Position numbers and translations under genes: made by a program. The notes under the pieces were generated by a model. It ran no database searches. It was not told the DNA's origin and saw only the letters and a list, made by a program, of their open reading frames with translations. Positions 11,604 through 24,030 of a stretch of 64,000 nucleotides of DNA are shown here, one piece after another. Numbering within the stretch: the stretch's first letter is position 1; each line of letters begins with the position of its first letter. Source of the DNA: Lithospermum erythrorhizon (Eukaryota; Streptophyta; Magnoliopsida; Boraginales; Boraginaceae); NCBI GenBank assembly GCA_019722365.1, contig JADFUC010001730.1, positions 62,001-126,000 on the forward strand, given 5' to 3'.

Positions 11604-12527
11604 CCTACAGTTCAAACATATAATATTTGTAAGAAAAAATTGATATGTCAATTAAAAAAACTAGAGGAATTTTATAGATAATAACCAAACATAATACATA
11701 TTCAAGGGCTAAGACATGTCATTATGACGAGACGAACTGACATATCGAAATTAAGATAAAATTTGGCAAATAATAAAAATAGTAAATTATAAAACTTAAC
11801 TTCTACGCAGCTGGGACAGAAAACCCATCAAAACCTTCCTCCGAATTATGTTAGTATTCGTTGCCTAGTATAATATACTTAGTTTACGCTTGTTTAAGAG
11901 TGATCAATTCAATGTGTCCTTTATGTTTGCAAATTAGTCAAAAATTATAAACAACACACTTATCATGATATTTTTAAGTTTGACAGAAATTAGTGTACAT
12001 AAAAATGTACTATCTCCATAACACAAAAATTATCCACTTTTGATTTTTTGTTTAATGATGTATAATCGCATTAAATATATCGATAGAAAAATATATTTGG
12101 CTTCTTTCTATTAATCTCTTTTTATTAAAATAAATATATTTAAATTTAAATTTTAAAAATTACAACTATAAAAAAAACTGGACAATCTTTGTGATATGGA
12201 GGGAGTAATAGACAATCCGATCTCACTTGAAATTCTTGAAAAATACAATTGCAACATATAAACAAGTTAAATCGATCTCACTAGTGATGATGGCCATGAT
12301 GGGTTTCATGGTGATGATGGAAGAGTGGTGGGGTGTGGTGGTGGACGACCGGCGGGGTATGGTAGTGGACGACCGGTGGGGTGTGGTGGTGATGGACGAC
12401 TGGTGGAGGGTGGGGGTGGTGAACGACTGGTGGGGAGTGGTGGTGGTGGTGGACAACTGGTGGGGGGTGGTGGGGGTGGTGGACGATTGGTGGGGTGGTG
12501 GTGATGATTGTGTTTGTGATGATCCAT
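11604..12527 (-). pseudogene. Histidine-rich protein gene, frameshifted copy A
   Basis: Minus-strand paralogue of the gene at 30528-31275. The first exon starts with ATG at 12527 (MDHHKHNHHHH, with another in-frame ATG two codons upstream) and leaves frame after about 11-12 codons. From there the next frame is open to a TAG at 12283-12281 and reads as repeats of PPVVHHH(H) ending in HHHHETHHGHHH, matching copy B's end. A single-base change in the C-run near 12495 therefore broke the gene. The read-through product would be about 75 residues of Pro-rich sequence. A GT donor (TA|GTGAG, 12281) and an AG acceptor before 11604 are kept, and the intron carries a Stowaway insertion. A TATA box lies at about 12565-12574. 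The repeat motif PPVVH also occurs in the EUL lectin gene's N-terminus at 52902, so all three are probably related. Confidence 0.7.
12005..12211. mobile_element. Stowaway-like MITE in the intron of copy A
   Basis: The right end reads GGAGGGAGTA and the left end is a degenerate match (TACTATCTCCAT), flanked by TA. The length is about 205 bp and the interior is AT-rich. It is absent from the corresponding place in copy B, so it inserted after the duplication. Confidence 0.7.
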
Positions 12528-12564
12528 TTTCATTTTTTAAGGAAACTTGTTATATCTAACACCA

Positions 12565-12574
12565 AATATATATA
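12565..12574 (-). promoter_or_regulatory. TATA box of histidine-rich copy A
   Basis: The minus strand reads CTATATATATTTGG about 40 bases upstream of the ATG at 12527, matching the same element in copy B. It is conserved although the gene is broken. Confidence 0.6.
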
Positions 12575-12710
12575 GTGTGTTGGATTATTAGTTCCCTAAA
12601 GGGAAGAGGTGAACCACATACAATACTACGGATTATTATAGAACGCAATCTGTTGATAACATTATCCAATAGACATGTTACTACGTTACCTCGAATAAAA
12701 CCAAGGTCAA

Positions 12711-12937
12711 TGGCCCTAAGTAGCCAAGTTAATCGAGTAATTGAATTTGTGATCACAAGGTTATGATTTCAATTCTTTTTATTAATATTTTTTTATTGAG
12801 CTTGTTACACGAGTTTGCTTGGTGTGATAACTTATTTGGATGACGTAATTTGCAGGTTATTATACTCAGTCCGAGGTCTACACAATGCGCATTCGATGAA
12901 TAACCATTGCGGGTTCTCGTTACAAAATATCACAAGC
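12711..12937 (+). mobile_element. SINE-like insertion of about 227 bp
   Basis: Copy A and copy B align up to AAGGTCAA (12710) and again from TAACATAAATAT (12938). Copy A has 227 extra bases between these points. The insert carries TAGCCAAGTTAAT and GGTTATGATTTCAATTC, which loosely fit RNA polymerase III A and B boxes. The insertion itself is clear from the comparison; the SINE identity is inferred. Confidence 0.6.
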
Positions 12938-13240
12938 CTAACATAAATATTTTATCTTAATGACTATCCCCTGCTATAAATATATAATTAGCTTTATTGG
13001 GGATAAAAGTTATCAAAGTTTAATAATTTAACTTCGATTTGAAATTATCATGATGATAGTTAAGTATTAAACGTTCAAAGTATTCATAGATATATTTCTT
13101 ATTATGTATGTATTTAAATTTTTTAGTTCAGAATTAGATATCAAAAAATAAAAATTGTATTTTTGCAAAGAAATGCAAAATGTGGAAAGGATTCAGCCAC
13201 ACATGATTTTAGGAAATTCGTATTCAAGGTCGGCCAAAAT

Positions 13241-16200
13241 TGAGTCGACTATAAAGTGGATGTTAAATAACGAGAATTGAAAAGTATAGAAGAGAAAAGT
13301 TACACATATCGCAAAAAATTATCGAATTTATGCTTTTTAGTAATTCATTATTAACAAAACACATTATAAATTAATACAGCTTTGATTTAAATTAAAATTG
13401 TCGAGTTAATAGTAGAATGTATTGAAAATACAATATTTGATATTTTAAATAAATATATATATTAAAAATTATTTAAATTCAAAAGAAAAAAATCCAATTT
13501 ATTAAAATTAAAATATATGATACTTGGATGAAATATGTCTACATATTAAAATGGGTCTGTCCCTAGATAAGCATCTTCGTATGATGCGTTGTAAATCTCT
13601 TTGTTTGATATTGCACAAATATGATTTGGACTAAAGATTTCTTGTTTCAAGACCCTATAAATGTCATTCATGTGTAAGAGGAAATATAATATTCTCTTCA
13701 TCTACAAAAATTATTTAGTTTGATTTTCAATTATTAGGTATTTATCATCAGACATATATGTCTTTCAATTCGATTTGACTAAATTCGTATTCACAGATGT
13801 TGACTTGTGCAGACATTTGAATAGAGTATCACAAATATTTTACTAACTTAGCTTTTTAAATAGGTATTGGGTAATTTTGTTGTGTTTCTAACATATAAAT
13901 AATATTCTAATACTTATGGATAAGAATCACATGATATTATCGGTTGTATAAGCAATAATTAAAGAGATGAAAAATATGTACCGTTCTTGAGGAATTTATC
14001 ATAATTATTATAGCATTAATGTGAAGACACAATCAAAATAATACAAGATTGTGCTGACGAGAGAAATCCTTAGGGAGTTTACTAGAACTTCTTTAAACCG
14101 TAGGGTTTCTCCATATACTAATTCGTAAAAGGAAGCGAGATAGAACTTTTGCCTTCGATTATTTCTCGAAGAGATAAATAAGTGAATGGCAATTTTATTT
14201 ACCGAAAAGTTACCTTTTATATGACCTGAAAATCTACTCTTTGAGAACTTAAAGCAGTGGCAACAAGCTGCTTACGCCTGCTTCCTCCTGCTTGGTTAAG
14301 CATATGGATGTTAGGAATGCTAAAACTTCTTTATCTACAAAATCGAGGCGTATGGTTAGAAGAACATTCGGGAACCACAACCACCAACCTATTTTAATTG
14401 AGCGTTTTCAACAATTGAAATTTTGCCTAATGTTCTTATATAGTTCTATTTTAAACCCGAAGTGATTCTGATTAAATTATGACGATTTCGTTGTATGTGT
14501 GTGACCTCTTGGCTCGATTGACTAAAAGGTCATATACTAATAAATGTTAACGGGCCATTATTTGATAGGATATTGATTGTAGACGGACCTAGTAAGTCAT
14601 AAATATCCCTAGTGTGCATCCAGTATCCTAATACGAACATTACATATAATGGAACTATATAAGACTTAAACATAAATGAGTAAATCCGTTGTTCAATCAG
14701 ATTGTTCAATGGGCATTATTTCAAATATCTCATATTTCAAACAAATTTTTGCACGGAACTTTCCAAAATGTATTTTCTGACATTTTCGGTACCAAATAAA
14801 TTTTGTAAGAATATTTAGTCGGAAACTCTGCAATTTCTAACTCATATTCTAATTAACCTAACCATTCCTTCATGAGAGTTTTAGGTAGCTTATTTTTGGT
14901 CAAAAATGAACTTATAAAGTTGATTGTAAAATAGTTAAGAAGATGTTTGACTAAGCTTATTTTGAAAGAATCTCCGGAGAGATTCTTAATTCAAACGGAT
15001 GGAATTAGGCCTAGTCTGAAAGTTAAAATCAACTTATAAGTTGATATAAAAAAAGTAACAAATCTAATTTTTTCAACTTTTTTGCTCGACATATAAGTTG
15101 GTTTGGCCAAAGTAATTTCTTAGTACCGATGTTTAACTTTATACCTTATTTATCATTCATTTATAATTTTTAGATATACTGACTTTTTAGCATTTTACTC
15201 TTTTATTGAAAAAAATTAATAAATATTATATTTTTAGTCACCAAAATATAGTTTTATTTATAACTATGTTTTTATTCTTTGAAATATTAAATTACTAATT
15301 TATTAATATCATAAATATAAAAAGTGATATAATTGAGATGTCCTTATAAATCATTTACCATTTTACAAACTAAGTAGATTACGACATAAATTTAAAAATA
15401 AATAGCCAAGCTTGCCTCCATTTCTAACCTACTGATTTAAAGTCAGTGCATTCTTCTCCACTAATTGAAAACATCATTTACAACAAAAATAAAAAATAAG
15501 ATATGACTAACAATGATAAAGTTGAGACTTTGAGGACTACCGGGTTTGGCGTCCTTCAGCTACATGCCAACCTGATCATTACCAAACACCTCAACAATTC
15601 CACCAACAAATTTGATTTTCAAACTTGCCATTCATGGATTTGCGGCTTTCTCACAGAGCAAACTCTTTCTATTCACACTTTTGTTAAGAGTACTTGAGGT
15701 TGGTGACAGTAAAAGATGTCCATGATCTTATTAATTAGTTTGCATATTAGTATTTTTTTACCGATGTGGGGTGGGTTCTTTAGAAAGTGTAACTTGGTCC
15801 TGTAGACCCCGATCCACGGACATGACATTGTTAATACATCCGTTTGAACCGTATCAGCCCAGGGGAGTGGACGTAACATTGTTTTGTCCATTACGAACCA
15901 TATCAAGCCCCGGGGGAGTTATAGATTTATTAATGAATTTGGTCGATGCAATGTTAAGAGTCTTTAACTAAGGAGGCATGAAGTCATGAAGCGAGTTCCT
16001 GGCTTCTTGAGAAGCCAATAAATTGTTATGGATATTGAAGGATAAGGTAAACAATAGAACTCTTCCTTCGAATACTTGAATCTTACCGCCCATCTTAGAA
16101 GCGTTGACTGGAGTCACAAGTTCATCCCGATCCGCGCTTATGAAATCCCTGATAGCCCAGAGCGAGAATATCACAGGTGAAAATCTTTATTATTTGTTTC

Positions 16201-16245
16201 ATAAGATCTTAAAGACATTATGTGATAAATAGTATATGTAGTATT
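13241..16245. other. Unassigned AT-rich interval
   Basis: No recognisable gene. A 64-codon frame at 15503-15697 (plus) lies in a locally less AT-rich patch but resembles no family I know. A small palindrome GAATCTCCGGAGAGATTC sits near 14970. The part from about 15760 to 16245 includes an ACCGATGTGGG motif often found next to copia insertions. Confidence 0.4.
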
Positions 16246-16670
16246 TGTTGAAGTGAAGTCAAATTTAACCGCACAAACAAAGAAGTTAAGGACCGGTTAG
16301 GGATCGGTGGGACGGCAGTCTAGATCCGGGTTCTGAGGCGACTTTTTTTCGGTGGTTTTGGGGCGCTTTTGGTCCGTCTTTATAACTATATATATGAGTG
16401 TTATGAGTGTGTGAAAATCTGCTTCGATTGTAGTTGGAAATCAATCTTGTATCTTAAAGTAAGGAAGTTTATTCATAGAATTATGAGGTTTATCGTAGTG
16501 GGTGAGGTGTGAAAAGAGTCATGAGAGATTGAAGAGAGCATATGAAACATTTTGGTTGCATTGTGAGAGAAAACATCCTAGTTGAAGGTCGTAAATAGGG
16601 TTCTTAAGTCTGGAGTTTTTATTAGTGGATCTGGAAGATGTACATGTCACGTTGAGGGGAACCGGGGTAA
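16246..16670 (+). repeat. 5' LTR of deleted copia element
   Basis: Aligned with 17693-18150. The end is estimated from the loss of similarity after the GGTAAAAT block near 16670. No clean primer-binding site follows. Confidence 0.65.
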
Positions 16671-17692
16671 AATCCATTGTGTCTGCGGCGGGTCCCACAG
16701 AGATTTGTGATATGGGTGATGTGGTGCAAATACGTCATGAGTTGTCATTTGAAAGATGGGGGATCTTGGAGGAAATTTGTGGCATGGATAGTGTGGTGTT
16801 GAGATTTTTTATCAAGCCCCATTTATGAAGATTTGATAGATAGGATTTATGCACGATATGATGAAAATCTTTGTCTAGATCTTGGCCCGATATGAAGTGT
16901 TGTTTGGCGATGATGGTTATGAAGAACTTGAAGTGATGATTCGTGTCAAATTACAGATTGAAAATCGACAAAGGGTTTCTTGGTTATTAGCAGTTGTCGT
17001 GGATATGAGTTTCTTGGATATTAAAAATGGATGTCATTGAAGTAAAAATTCCCCTGTAGTTTGTGCTAAAAGATACTCTGAGTTCTAGAAAGTCATGAAA
17101 AAGACAAAATGGGTTTGTATTGGAGGTGAATGAAGTGCCTTAGGTAGCGAATACAAGACTTCGTTTGGTGATGGATTGCAGGAGATAGAGAACTGACTCT
17201 TTTCGAGTCGAGTTATGAACTTTGTACAAGTTTACTGACTGGTTGTGTTGCATGAATCATCAAGTTAGCGGGCGTGGTTTAAAAGTTCATGAAGGTGTTT
17301 CTAACTCCAAAGTTTGCTTGAAGCAGTGTTACGATGAAACATCGAGTCAGCAGATTGGATCAGTGGGAGTTGTTGGCCACGAAGGAAAAGAAAAAAGAGG
17401 AATTCATTGATAATTAAGCAGAGGTTGTTTGAGGTGTGCAGGTTGAAGATCGGGGAATATGCTTCAGGCAAAGCTGAGCATGATAATTTGAATGTGGTGA
17501 AAATTCGAGCAGGGCAATGGTTTTGGCTATGTCTCTTGATGTAGTGTCGAGGTTGGTGGCATTGAAGGTTGTTGGGATTGGAGAAAATGCATTAAAGTCG
17601 AGGATCCAACTTCCAATGGGAGTTCGGGGATGATAGACTAAGATGCTGCAGTTGAAGTATGAAAGCGTGGTCAATTATCTTGAGTGGGAGAT

Positions 17693-18150
17693 TGTTGAGT
17701 GAAGCCAAATTTAGCCTCGCAAGCAGAAGTTCGGGACCGGCGTAAGTCCAGAAGCCTTTGGGTTCAAGGCACAGCACAAGGCGGTTTGAGGCTGCAGCCG
17801 TGTTTCCTTTTGGTTTAGTTTGACCTAGGATCTTTATAAGCGTATATATATGAGTGTTATGAGTCTCTTTGAATGTGTGAAAACACCACACTGATGGTGG
17901 TTGGGAAATCAACCTTGAAGGTTAGAATGAGGAGGTTTATTCTTATTCTTAGAGATTATAGTTATCATGAATTATAGTGAGGTTATGAAAAGAGTCATGA
18001 GAGATTGAGACAACATATAGAGCATCTTTTTGCGTGAAAACATACAGTTCGAGAGGAGTCGTCGAATAGGGTTCTTGAGTCTTGTAACAATCTTCATGAT
18101 ATTATTATTGGATGCAATGATTTGGATGTCGCTTTCATGAGGCAGGGTAA
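17693..18150 (+). repeat. 3' LTR of deleted copia element
   Basis: Starts TGTTGAGTGAAGCC directly after the polypurine tract. Similarity to the first LTR fades after about 18150. Confidence 0.7.
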
Positions 18151-18740
18151 AAATCATGAGTCAGTTACTTTTACTTTGCTTGTTTCTTTCAGTTTATCGT
18201 ATTTGAATTGAGTGTTATATAAATCTCTTTTGATTATTGTTATACATCTAAGTATGATGTAACATTACTAACAGTATTCATCCAAATAACTAGCTCTTTC
18301 CAAATCTTTTTTACAAACGTCTGAGCAATACAAATGGTATTCTGCGTGAGGAGAATGTTAAGTGACACGTCATCGATGGTTGGTGTCCTCGGGTTAATAT
18401 ATAAGTGTTGGGCTACTTTCAACACATTAATACGATTGGTTTTAAGTGGAGGCACGCGGAATCTTGCTCGTGGTATCGGGCCAGGGTCGCAGTGGTGAAA
18501 CCGTCGATGCTAAATTGAGGCAGATATAAATGAAATATAATGTGTCGTCGAGGAGGGTTGCAGCGGGGAGAGTGTTAAAGTGTCACGTTGCGTCGGTGTC
18601 ATCATAAAAGTTATCTCTGATGTATTCTCACTTTATTGTGGGTGGTTTAGAGTGAAATACTCAGCCTGCTTTTCATCTTTGTTTGCCCAACAAATGTGAG
18701 CTTCAATATTATTAATTAATTTTTCAATTTAATTTTTTTT
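18151..18740. other. Unassigned interval with a primer-site-like motif
   Basis: At 18467-18480 the sequence TGGTATCGGGCC closely resembles the copia primer-binding site TGGTATCAGAGCC. It might mean that an LTR ends near 18466. The rest (18151-18740) shows no gene. Confidence 0.4.
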
Positions 18741-18744
18741 TATG

Positions 18745-18985
18745 TTCTTATTGAATTTGAATAAAGTTGCAATTTTTTTCAAATTTATTGGGGTTTTGTT
18801 GAATTCGAATAGATTTTAGCTCTTTAGGTAGTTTGGACAATCCAATTTGTTGAATTTTTATTGGGTTCTTGTTATATTTGAATAAAGTTCCAATTTTCTC
18901 AAATTTTATTGGGTTCTTGTTGAATTTGAATAATGTTTCGATCTTTATGCAGTTTGGAAATTTCCAATTTTTTGAGTTTTGTTAT
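18745..18985. repeat. Two-copy tandem duplication of about 120 bp
   Basis: The block beginning TTCTTATTGAATTTGAATAA and containing GCAGTTTGGA or GTAGTTTGGA followed by CCAATTTxTTGA is present twice, at about 18745 and 18867. AT-rich, non-coding. Confidence 0.75.
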
Positions 18986-19559
18986 GAGCTTACTAACAAT
19001 CTTTTGAGGATATCTAGTTTAAGAAATTCAGTGATGTTCAAATGGATATCAGTGAATAAAAATAGCATAAAAATGAAAACTTTGATATTGGGGTGGTGGG
19101 GGTGGGTGTTACGTGGATAGGGGGTGGGTAGGTAGGGTTTGTTGTTTTAATTTTATTTTAATTAATGATTTAATTAATAATATTATAAATAAAGAAATAT
19201 TTTTTTTATTAGTGCATTGAGCTTTTGTGAATATGGATTGTAAAAATTAATTTTTGTTGTATTGATATGATCTTTTCAAATTTTTAAATGAAAAAATTAA
19301 TATTTTAAATATATTAACATGCTTTGTATTAAAAACATTTAGAAGTTAAATGGAGTCAACAATTCAAAATGATTATTTTCAAAAATTTAGATATCGAAAT
19401 TATCCGAAATACCTATTTAAAAATTAAAATATTTAAATAGTTATTTGATATTCCCGATAAATCGGATGCTATCATAATTTAACCTTGATTTTATAACGAA
19501 CCTTTAAAAAATGCCTGTTTCATTTCCTTATGAATAAGAGAAATTAAATACGTAATTAG

Positions 19560-21580
19560 GTAAGTGTGTGATAGTGCGGTGGTCCCAAATAAATATATTT
19601 GATTGATGATAATTATCTTTTTGTAGCATTTAGTCCCTAAAATATTAATTCCGTTAACAAGTAACGTTTGGGGTCAATATGGGTGATAATATAATTTTGA
19701 AAAACTTTGGGGTTAAAATGTAATTATGAATAAGAATGCGTCTCTGTGATCGATAAGAGTGACGATAGAATGATTTGGTCCCATTAAGTGACAACTATTC
19801 TTAGTCCGGTAATTATCTTTTTTTGATCGCATTTAGTCGCAAAATATTAATTAGTAACAAGTAATCTTTATAACGTTTGAAGGGTCAATTTGGGGAAATA
19901 ATATAATTTTGAAGACCTTTTGGGGTTAAAATATATGAATACTTTTGGACTTTTTTGATGTTTCGCCAAAATATCGTGACTTTTCGCTTGAGTCATTTAA
20001 AGTTTTTATACAGTGTATATTCTAAATGAGAACCTTTAAAGAAAATGATTCTTATTTATGGAAAGAATATAATTTTTTTTTCTAGGATGACAAGCCCAAA
20101 AAATGAAGGTATGTATATTATTTTAATTCGAAAAAATAAATTATCGTTATTTGTCATAGCTAAGTTGACATTTAATATCACATTTTGAAAATAACTTACA
20201 ATTAGGCATTCATTATTGTTTCTTTATGTATAAAGAAAAAATAAATCAGTCAAACAAACATGTTATTGAAATGAAAGTCAGACTCTTAGCAATTTAAAAA
20301 AAACACATGATGGTAACCAATTATTGTATCGTGAAACAAGTAACAAAATAGTAGATACGTTGATGGGTATACATTGCATGTGAACATACAAATTCCGTAT
20401 ACAAAGATCTGACATATTTCTGGATGTTTCTTTATATTCACGAAAAATCATCAAGTCTCTTGGATGCTGATGTTAGTCCAAATAATTAGGCGGATCTCAC
20501 GAGTCAAAATTATTTGTCGTCAATTTCTTAAATTTATTATGCAAATGCGTAATATTACAAAATGTCGCTTAAATGCTTGGGGATAGCAAATGATCGTAAA
20601 ATTCTAGAAGAAGATCAATTTGAACCAACTATATCATCGATACATTATCAAAAGAATTGGTCCTTTATTGTTGATTATTTGTTTCAATTATGATTGTCTT
20701 CTTGATAGGCGGCCGATTAAGTATTAACTAAGGCGTCGTGGCGTCTATCTAGAAATCAATCACAGATACTAATATTTATCATTTGAATAATGCTTGTCTA
20801 TCCTCTCCCTTGTGTCATTATTCGATACCATTGCGTCAGGCCAAATACTCGATTTTGGATAGATTAGTTTTTATTCTACTATATATTACCGATGAAGAAT
20901 ATCATTACACATAGTAATTTAAAATTACGAATACATATGTGAGTATTGCAATAACTACACGTTAATTTCTAACTTTATTCTTAGAGTTGTGTGGTTGTTC
21001 TTTTGTTTTTGCATTGAAAATATTAGAAGCTGGACAACTTTTGGGACATAAAAATGATATTGAATGTAAGAATTTGAAATGAAGAAAAGGAGGGTAGATA
21101 CAAGTTGTTAAATGGAGGAAAGCTTTAATGAATTTAGTGGGAAAAAGTCGCTTGATATTTGGAGGGTAAACATCAAAAAAAGTCAAAAAGTATTCATGTT
21201 ACATTTTAACACAAAAGGTCTTCAAAATTATATTATCATCCCAAAAATTGACTAAAGCGTTATAAAAGCGTTCTTTGTTATGAAATTAATATTTTAGGGA
21301 CTAAATGTAGTAAAAAAAAAAAGATAATTCTTTAATTAATACTGCCAGCCAGGTGTCGACTTCTTGGAGATAAATCACTTCACCGTCCGTCGCCTTCTTT
21401 GGGACCGCGGATCACCAATTTCGCTTTGACCATGGTATATTTTTAGCCCAAAAGGTCTTTGAGAATTATTATCGCTTCAAAATTATTACAACGTTATAAG
21501 CGTTCTTGTTAGCGGAATTAATATTTTAGGAATTAAATGCGATAAAAAAAAAAAGACAATTAAGAATTTGTCTATGACGG
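19560..21580. mobile_element. Long inverted repeat with doubled arms (Mutator-like candidate)
   Basis: Two similar units on the left (about 19612-19740 and 19808-19950) each read GATAATTATCTTTTT...ATTTAGTC...AATATTAATT...GGGTCAAT...ATAATATAATTTTGAA...GGGGTTAAAAT. Two on the right (about 21200-21325 and 21450-21575) are the reverse complement. The 1.2 kb core (about 19950-21190) has no recognised transposase. The arrangement looks like a non-autonomous element with duplicated long terminal inverted repeats, or one element inserted into another. Confidence 0.65.
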
Positions 21581-21769
21581 TGTCGTTTCTTTAGGGCCAA
21601 AATCGCTGATACATCATTCTTAGGTAGCATAGATGTAATTTCCTCATATGAATACATGATAAGTTTGGCTATTTCATACTTTTTCCTTAAAATACTAATC
21701 CTTATGCCACGTATCAGTTTCATTACATTTTCCAAGACCATTTTTAAATAAAATCTGGAAACATCCCTA

Positions 21770-22230
21770 TCTCAGCCTAATCTTGTTTGATCAAAATGAT
21801 TTTAGGATTGGTTTTAGCGTTTTGGGTTTTCATAAAATGTAGACTTGAGTAAGTAATAGATACTTGTACATCACATATTAATCTTAATTTATTATAAATG
21901 ATGAAAGAAATTATATATTATATTAATAATTAGGGAGTACACTATAATGAAAATTTTAGTTAATTATTTTTTTTTAAATTAGGTTATTAAATTGAATAGC
22001 TATAATTATAGAAATATATTTATTACATCACAAAATAATAAATTTTACTTTAACCATTATATATATAACTAAGAAAGTACACGGACACACTAATACAACG
22101 TCGGCATCTTTGAATTTCTTCAATAGTCCAATGGTGTCAACACATACATCTTACGTGCTATGCCGACATATTAAAATATTTTTCCAGGGACCACTTAACA
22201 CGTATGTGGTGTTTAAGCTTAATATACTTT
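21770..22230. repeat. Segmental duplication, copy A (second part)
   Basis: Similar to 33340-34060. Shared landmarks are GATTTTAGGATTGGTTTT (21800; 33363), CAATGG(T/G)GTCA then ATGCCGACATA (22128 and 22160; 33951 and 33980) and CCAG(G/A)GA(C/T)CA (22185; 34035). It shows that the duplicated block extended this far, and that copy A was split by later insertions between 13.3 and 21.7 kb. Confidence 0.65.
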
Positions 22231-23940
22231 AAAAAAAAAAATTAGCGATCAAAATTAAGATTAAATAGTATTACGGAATACAAATTAAGAATGCAGATAT
22301 TTATTAACTCTGAATACTTGACAGCGTAAAATTTAGCTAAAACTGATTAGAGTAAGTTGTTCAAATAAAATAGAATATATCTAACAAAAGTAGAACCCGA
22401 GACCTCCTTATAAAAGTTTGAATAAGATGTTATCGGAGTTATTGAGCAAGTAATTTAAGCTTAATACTCGAGTTGCTTAAATCCATATTTTATTGACAAT
22501 TATAAGTAATAAAATGATCAAATTCTCATTTCCTTTCGTCTTCCCTTTCGCAGTGACCTCCGGTCATTTCTCGACAGTCGATAAGTTCAAAACTTATAAC
22601 ATATAAGTAGCCACGTTCGAGAAATTTAAGCCTTTTCACGATTATGTTTAAAAACTTGAAATACTAGACTGCATAACGTTGGAGGATTATTACTCTACGT
22701 ATTTCATCTTTTCTTTGAAATATTTCCATTTCTAGCATTATATTAGTTAAATTTACATGTTGTTGACATGTCTTAAATGGTTAATTTACACACAAAAAAA
22801 AAATCAAAAAGAGATATTTATAAGAACTCTAATGTTAAGAGACTATTTGGTTAAGATTTTTCCTTATAAGTGGCCAGGTTATAAATATGATAGAAGAGTT
22901 ATAAGTAACTTATAAGTGACGATTTATCGTTGATAATGAAATGATGATGATACTTTTGGCTAATATAGCTTATAAGTGACCGATTTAATCCCGTCCCAGT
23001 TAAGATGTGAATGGGTTCGATAATTTTATTTGGCCAAAGACCCGATCGGATCCAGATTGCTAAACCGGTACGGATCCGATAATATATAATGACCCTCCCT
23101 CCCTTCATTTTGTTGATTACAAGACAGAGTTAAAGACTACGAGACTTAACCTCCTTTTTCCATTCTTATTCTACTTGAGTGTTAAACCCCTCTTCTCCTT
23201 CTATTGTTTGTTTCATTAAAAAATATTAAGATTGTTAATTGTTTGTTCATATAATTATTTGTATGTCAGTAGGAGATCTGTAATTAGTAAAATGTTAATT
23301 GTTTCATTTGTTTGTTCATTCAAAATTGTTAATTATTTTTTTAATTTAAGGTTTTTAATTACTTAATTATTGTCTATTTATTTGGGATTTGAAGATTTTG
23401 AATTTTAAATTTGGAACTTTTTCTATTTGTGGGTTTTGCATGAATATCGGAATCGGTGCAATCATTAATTATCCACGATAGTCTGGCAGTTGGTCAGATC
23501 CAAAAAAAATACCAGTGGGGTTCGAGACGAATGGGTTAGAGCAGTACCACCGTTCCGGTTTTATAGAACGCTCATATCCGATTACGAAGCCGTCTGGAAT
23601 ACTTGACACTACCCATAACTACATGTTCATTTATATAACTTTTTCTTAACTTTTAAAATATGGAGGGATAATGAAGTAAATTAAGCATTTGAATTATATA
23701 TTATATCTTATATCTATATATTATACTCCGTATAAGCATATGGCTCCGTCATTACCAATGATGGTGTGATTGAGGACATCAATCTTGAAACTCCGTCTTG
23801 GTTTATTAGAATTGATCCATTAATCTGATAGTGTATAGACGAGGGAGTAGACCTCTAAGCGAAATCGAACGGATAGAATATAGGCATTACTCGATCCGAC
23901 TGAAAATTTTCTAGTACTATACTCGATCATACATGAAAAA
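22231..23940. other. Unassigned interval with hAT-like repeat sequence
   Basis: From about 22990 to 23610, (A)CCGGT(A)CGGATCCG-type strings occur near both ends in opposite orientation around an AT-rich middle. Plant hAT-derived non-autonomous elements often look like this. Exact ends and a target duplication could not be fixed. The rest shows no gene. Confidence 0.4.
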
Positions 23941-24030
23941 TTTCTAGTCTACAAAAATAGGGTACTAGAAATATGACATGTTAGAGAGAAATTTGATTTT
24001 CTAGTACCATTACTAGAAATATGACATGTT

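Larger units (their letters stand above)
11220..13240. repeat. Segmental duplication, copy A (first part)
   Basis: Colinear with 30180-32490. Shared landmarks in order: the 'cataagaggcctagccagaa' block (11396 and 30370), the block beginning 'aagtcctagcctggacaaag' (11501 and 30437), the splice-acceptor region (11604 and 30534), the histidine-rich exon (12527 and 31275), the TATA region (12570 and 31316), and 'ggtcggccaaaattgagtcg' (13230 and 32450). Copy A alone has a Stowaway and a SINE-like insertion. Copy B alone has a 540 bp miniature element. A second matching block lies at 21770-22230. Confidence 0.85.
16246..18150 (+). mobile_element. Deleted copia element (two LTRs, about 1.0 kb interior)
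   Basis: Two direct copies start TGTTGA(A)GTGAAG at 16246 and 17693 and stay similar for roughly 400 bases. Shared landmarks include 'tatatatgagtgttatgagt' and 'aaagagtcatgagagattga'. Just before the second copy, CTTGAGTGGGAGATTG at about 17678 is a classic copia polypurine tract, so the second copy is the 3' LTR and the element lies on the plus strand. The interior is about 1 kb, with no pol motifs found. The exact LTR ends are uncertain. Confidence 0.75.

Noticed and set aside
12227..12559. 110-codon frame rich in Trp, Gly and Val (plus strand)
   Set aside because: It is the antisense reading of the His/Pro repeat exon of copy A; the repetitive GGTGGT codons keep every frame open.
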